Shown piece after piece: positions 63,607-64,000 of a stretch of 64,000 bases of DNA (within the stretch, counting starts at the first letter, position 1; each line of letters begins with the position of its first letter). The DNA is from VXNE01 sp965217825 (GTDB lineage Bacteria; Pseudomonadota; Gammaproteobacteria; Pseudomonadales; Azotimanducaceae). The notes below the pieces were generated by a model. It saw only the letters and a list, made by a program, of their open reading frames with translations, ran no database searches and was not told where the DNA came from. The stretch is taken from positions 4,402,001-4,466,000 of the forward strand of contig OZ244571.1 in NCBI GenBank assembly GCA_965217825.1. Direction: 5' to 3'. The position numbers were made by a program, and so were the translations under genes.

Positions 63607-64000
63607 GCGCAACGCTCCCGCGACATGCGCTGCACGACCACGTAAAAGACTACACCGAGGCCGATGATCAACAGTCCCGCCAGGCTTTCCATCGGCCTCC
63701 GCATGGAGATGTACACCAGCGTCCAACCGGTGACTGCAAGGTAGATCAATGGCGGTAGCGGGTATAGCGGCACCCTGTAAGGGCGTTCGAGGGAGGATTC
63801 GCGCCACCGCAGCACGAACACGCCGGCGACCGTCAGCGCGCTGCTCGCGCCGAGGGTAAATCCCGCAAACACAAGTATGAACTCAAACGAAGCCGTCACC
63901 ACGAAAACCAGGGCCAGCGCGCACTGGAACAGGATTGCGACAGTCGGCACGCCGTGGGCGTTTGTCCTTGCCAGTAGACGGAACACCTTGAAGTCCTGGC
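63603..64000 (-). CDS. APC-family amino-acid permease, C-terminal part (5' end outside window)
   Basis: About 131 C-terminal residues running off the right edge. FRLLARTNAHGVPTVAILFQ is the conserved intracellular segment of basic/neutral amino-acid permeases, and four hydrophobic helices follow (ALALVFVVTASFEFILVF, LGASSALTVAGVFVL, LIYLAVTGWTLVYI, LAGLLIIGLGVVFYVVV). LERPYRVPLYPLPPLIYL is a typical late-APC motif. Substrate unknown. Confidence 0.85.
   Translation of the reverse strand, partial: QDFKVFRLLARTNAHGVPTVAILFQCALALVFVVTASFEFILVFAGFTLGASSALTVAGVFVLRWRESSLERPYRVPLYPLPPLIYLAVTGWTLVYISMRRPMESLAGLLIIGLGVVFYVVVQRMSRERCA

Overview
This is a GC-rich bacterial chromosome segment, most likely from a gammaproteobacterium. 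The evidence is a complete str-S10-spc-alpha ribosomal superoperon in proteobacterial order, a 101-residue zinc-free S14, TRAP and Pot-type transporters, lipoprotein signals and outer-membrane barrel features. Several genes are decayed (internally deleted aldehyde dehydrogenase and TauD-type genes, a broken MORN gene, a nonsense-interrupted protease, an N-terminally short Rieske oxygenase), and insertion sequences and short dispersed repeats are present. That pattern suggests a genome undergoing erosion, possibly of a host-associated or specialised lineage. The lifestyle is inference, and some single-base breaks could be assembly errors.

Layout. 1-4.4 kb: end of an outer-membrane barrel gene, a GT2 glycosyltransferase, a membrane-anchored VWA/coiled-coil/TonB-C-like protein, a deleted aldehyde dehydrogenase and a small beta-rich protein. 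4.5-14.1 kb: a PEGA/FGE-like protein, an M3 oligopeptidase, an eight-haem cytochrome with TPRs, a dienelactone hydrolase, a deleted TauD gene, a GPH symporter and a CADD-like protein (alternative pABA synthesis). 14.2-16.3 kb: an ISAs1-type element whose transposase carries an N-terminal DUF4338 (DruA-like) domain. 16.35-20.7 kb: a TRAP transporter, a VOC protein and a second dienelactone hydrolase. 20.9-26.3 kb: a mevalonate-pathway operon in which four enzymes are encoded as two fusions (diphosphomevalonate decarboxylase-phosphomevalonate kinase and HMG-CoA reductase-mevalonate kinase), followed by an alcohol dehydrogenase. 26.35-36.55 kb: an MbnH/MbnP-type metallo-mystery pair divergent from a choice-of-anchor B/Calx-beta protein, then a very large secreted subtilase broken by one in-frame TGA. 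36.6-39.75 kb: a Pot-type ABC transporter with only one permease. 39.76-43.05 kb: a MITE, an esterase, a decayed MORN gene, a DUF1820 gene and an IS630-type element sharing the MITE's inverted repeats.

43.05-63.5 kb, all on the minus strand except for the Rieske gene: rpsL-rpsG-fusA, an interruption by a TetR regulator (minus) and a divergent Rieske oxygenase (plus) where tuf usually sits, then rpsJ through rplQ without a missing gene. This otherwise conservative operon carries several oddities: an intrinsic terminator directly after rpsJ, a dispersed ~110-bp repeat between rplN and rplX, a 79-bp tandem duplication carrying copies of the rplF tail, a ghost of the rpmJ start, acidic extensions on S17 and L17, and an IS630 element inserted at the rplQ stop codon. 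An amino-acid permease runs off the right edge.

The strongest candidates for something undescribed are (i) the ~110-bp repeat found three times just upstream of, and in frame with, different genes, (ii) the double fusion mevalonate operon, and (iii) the repeat-driven remodelling of the ribosomal operon.
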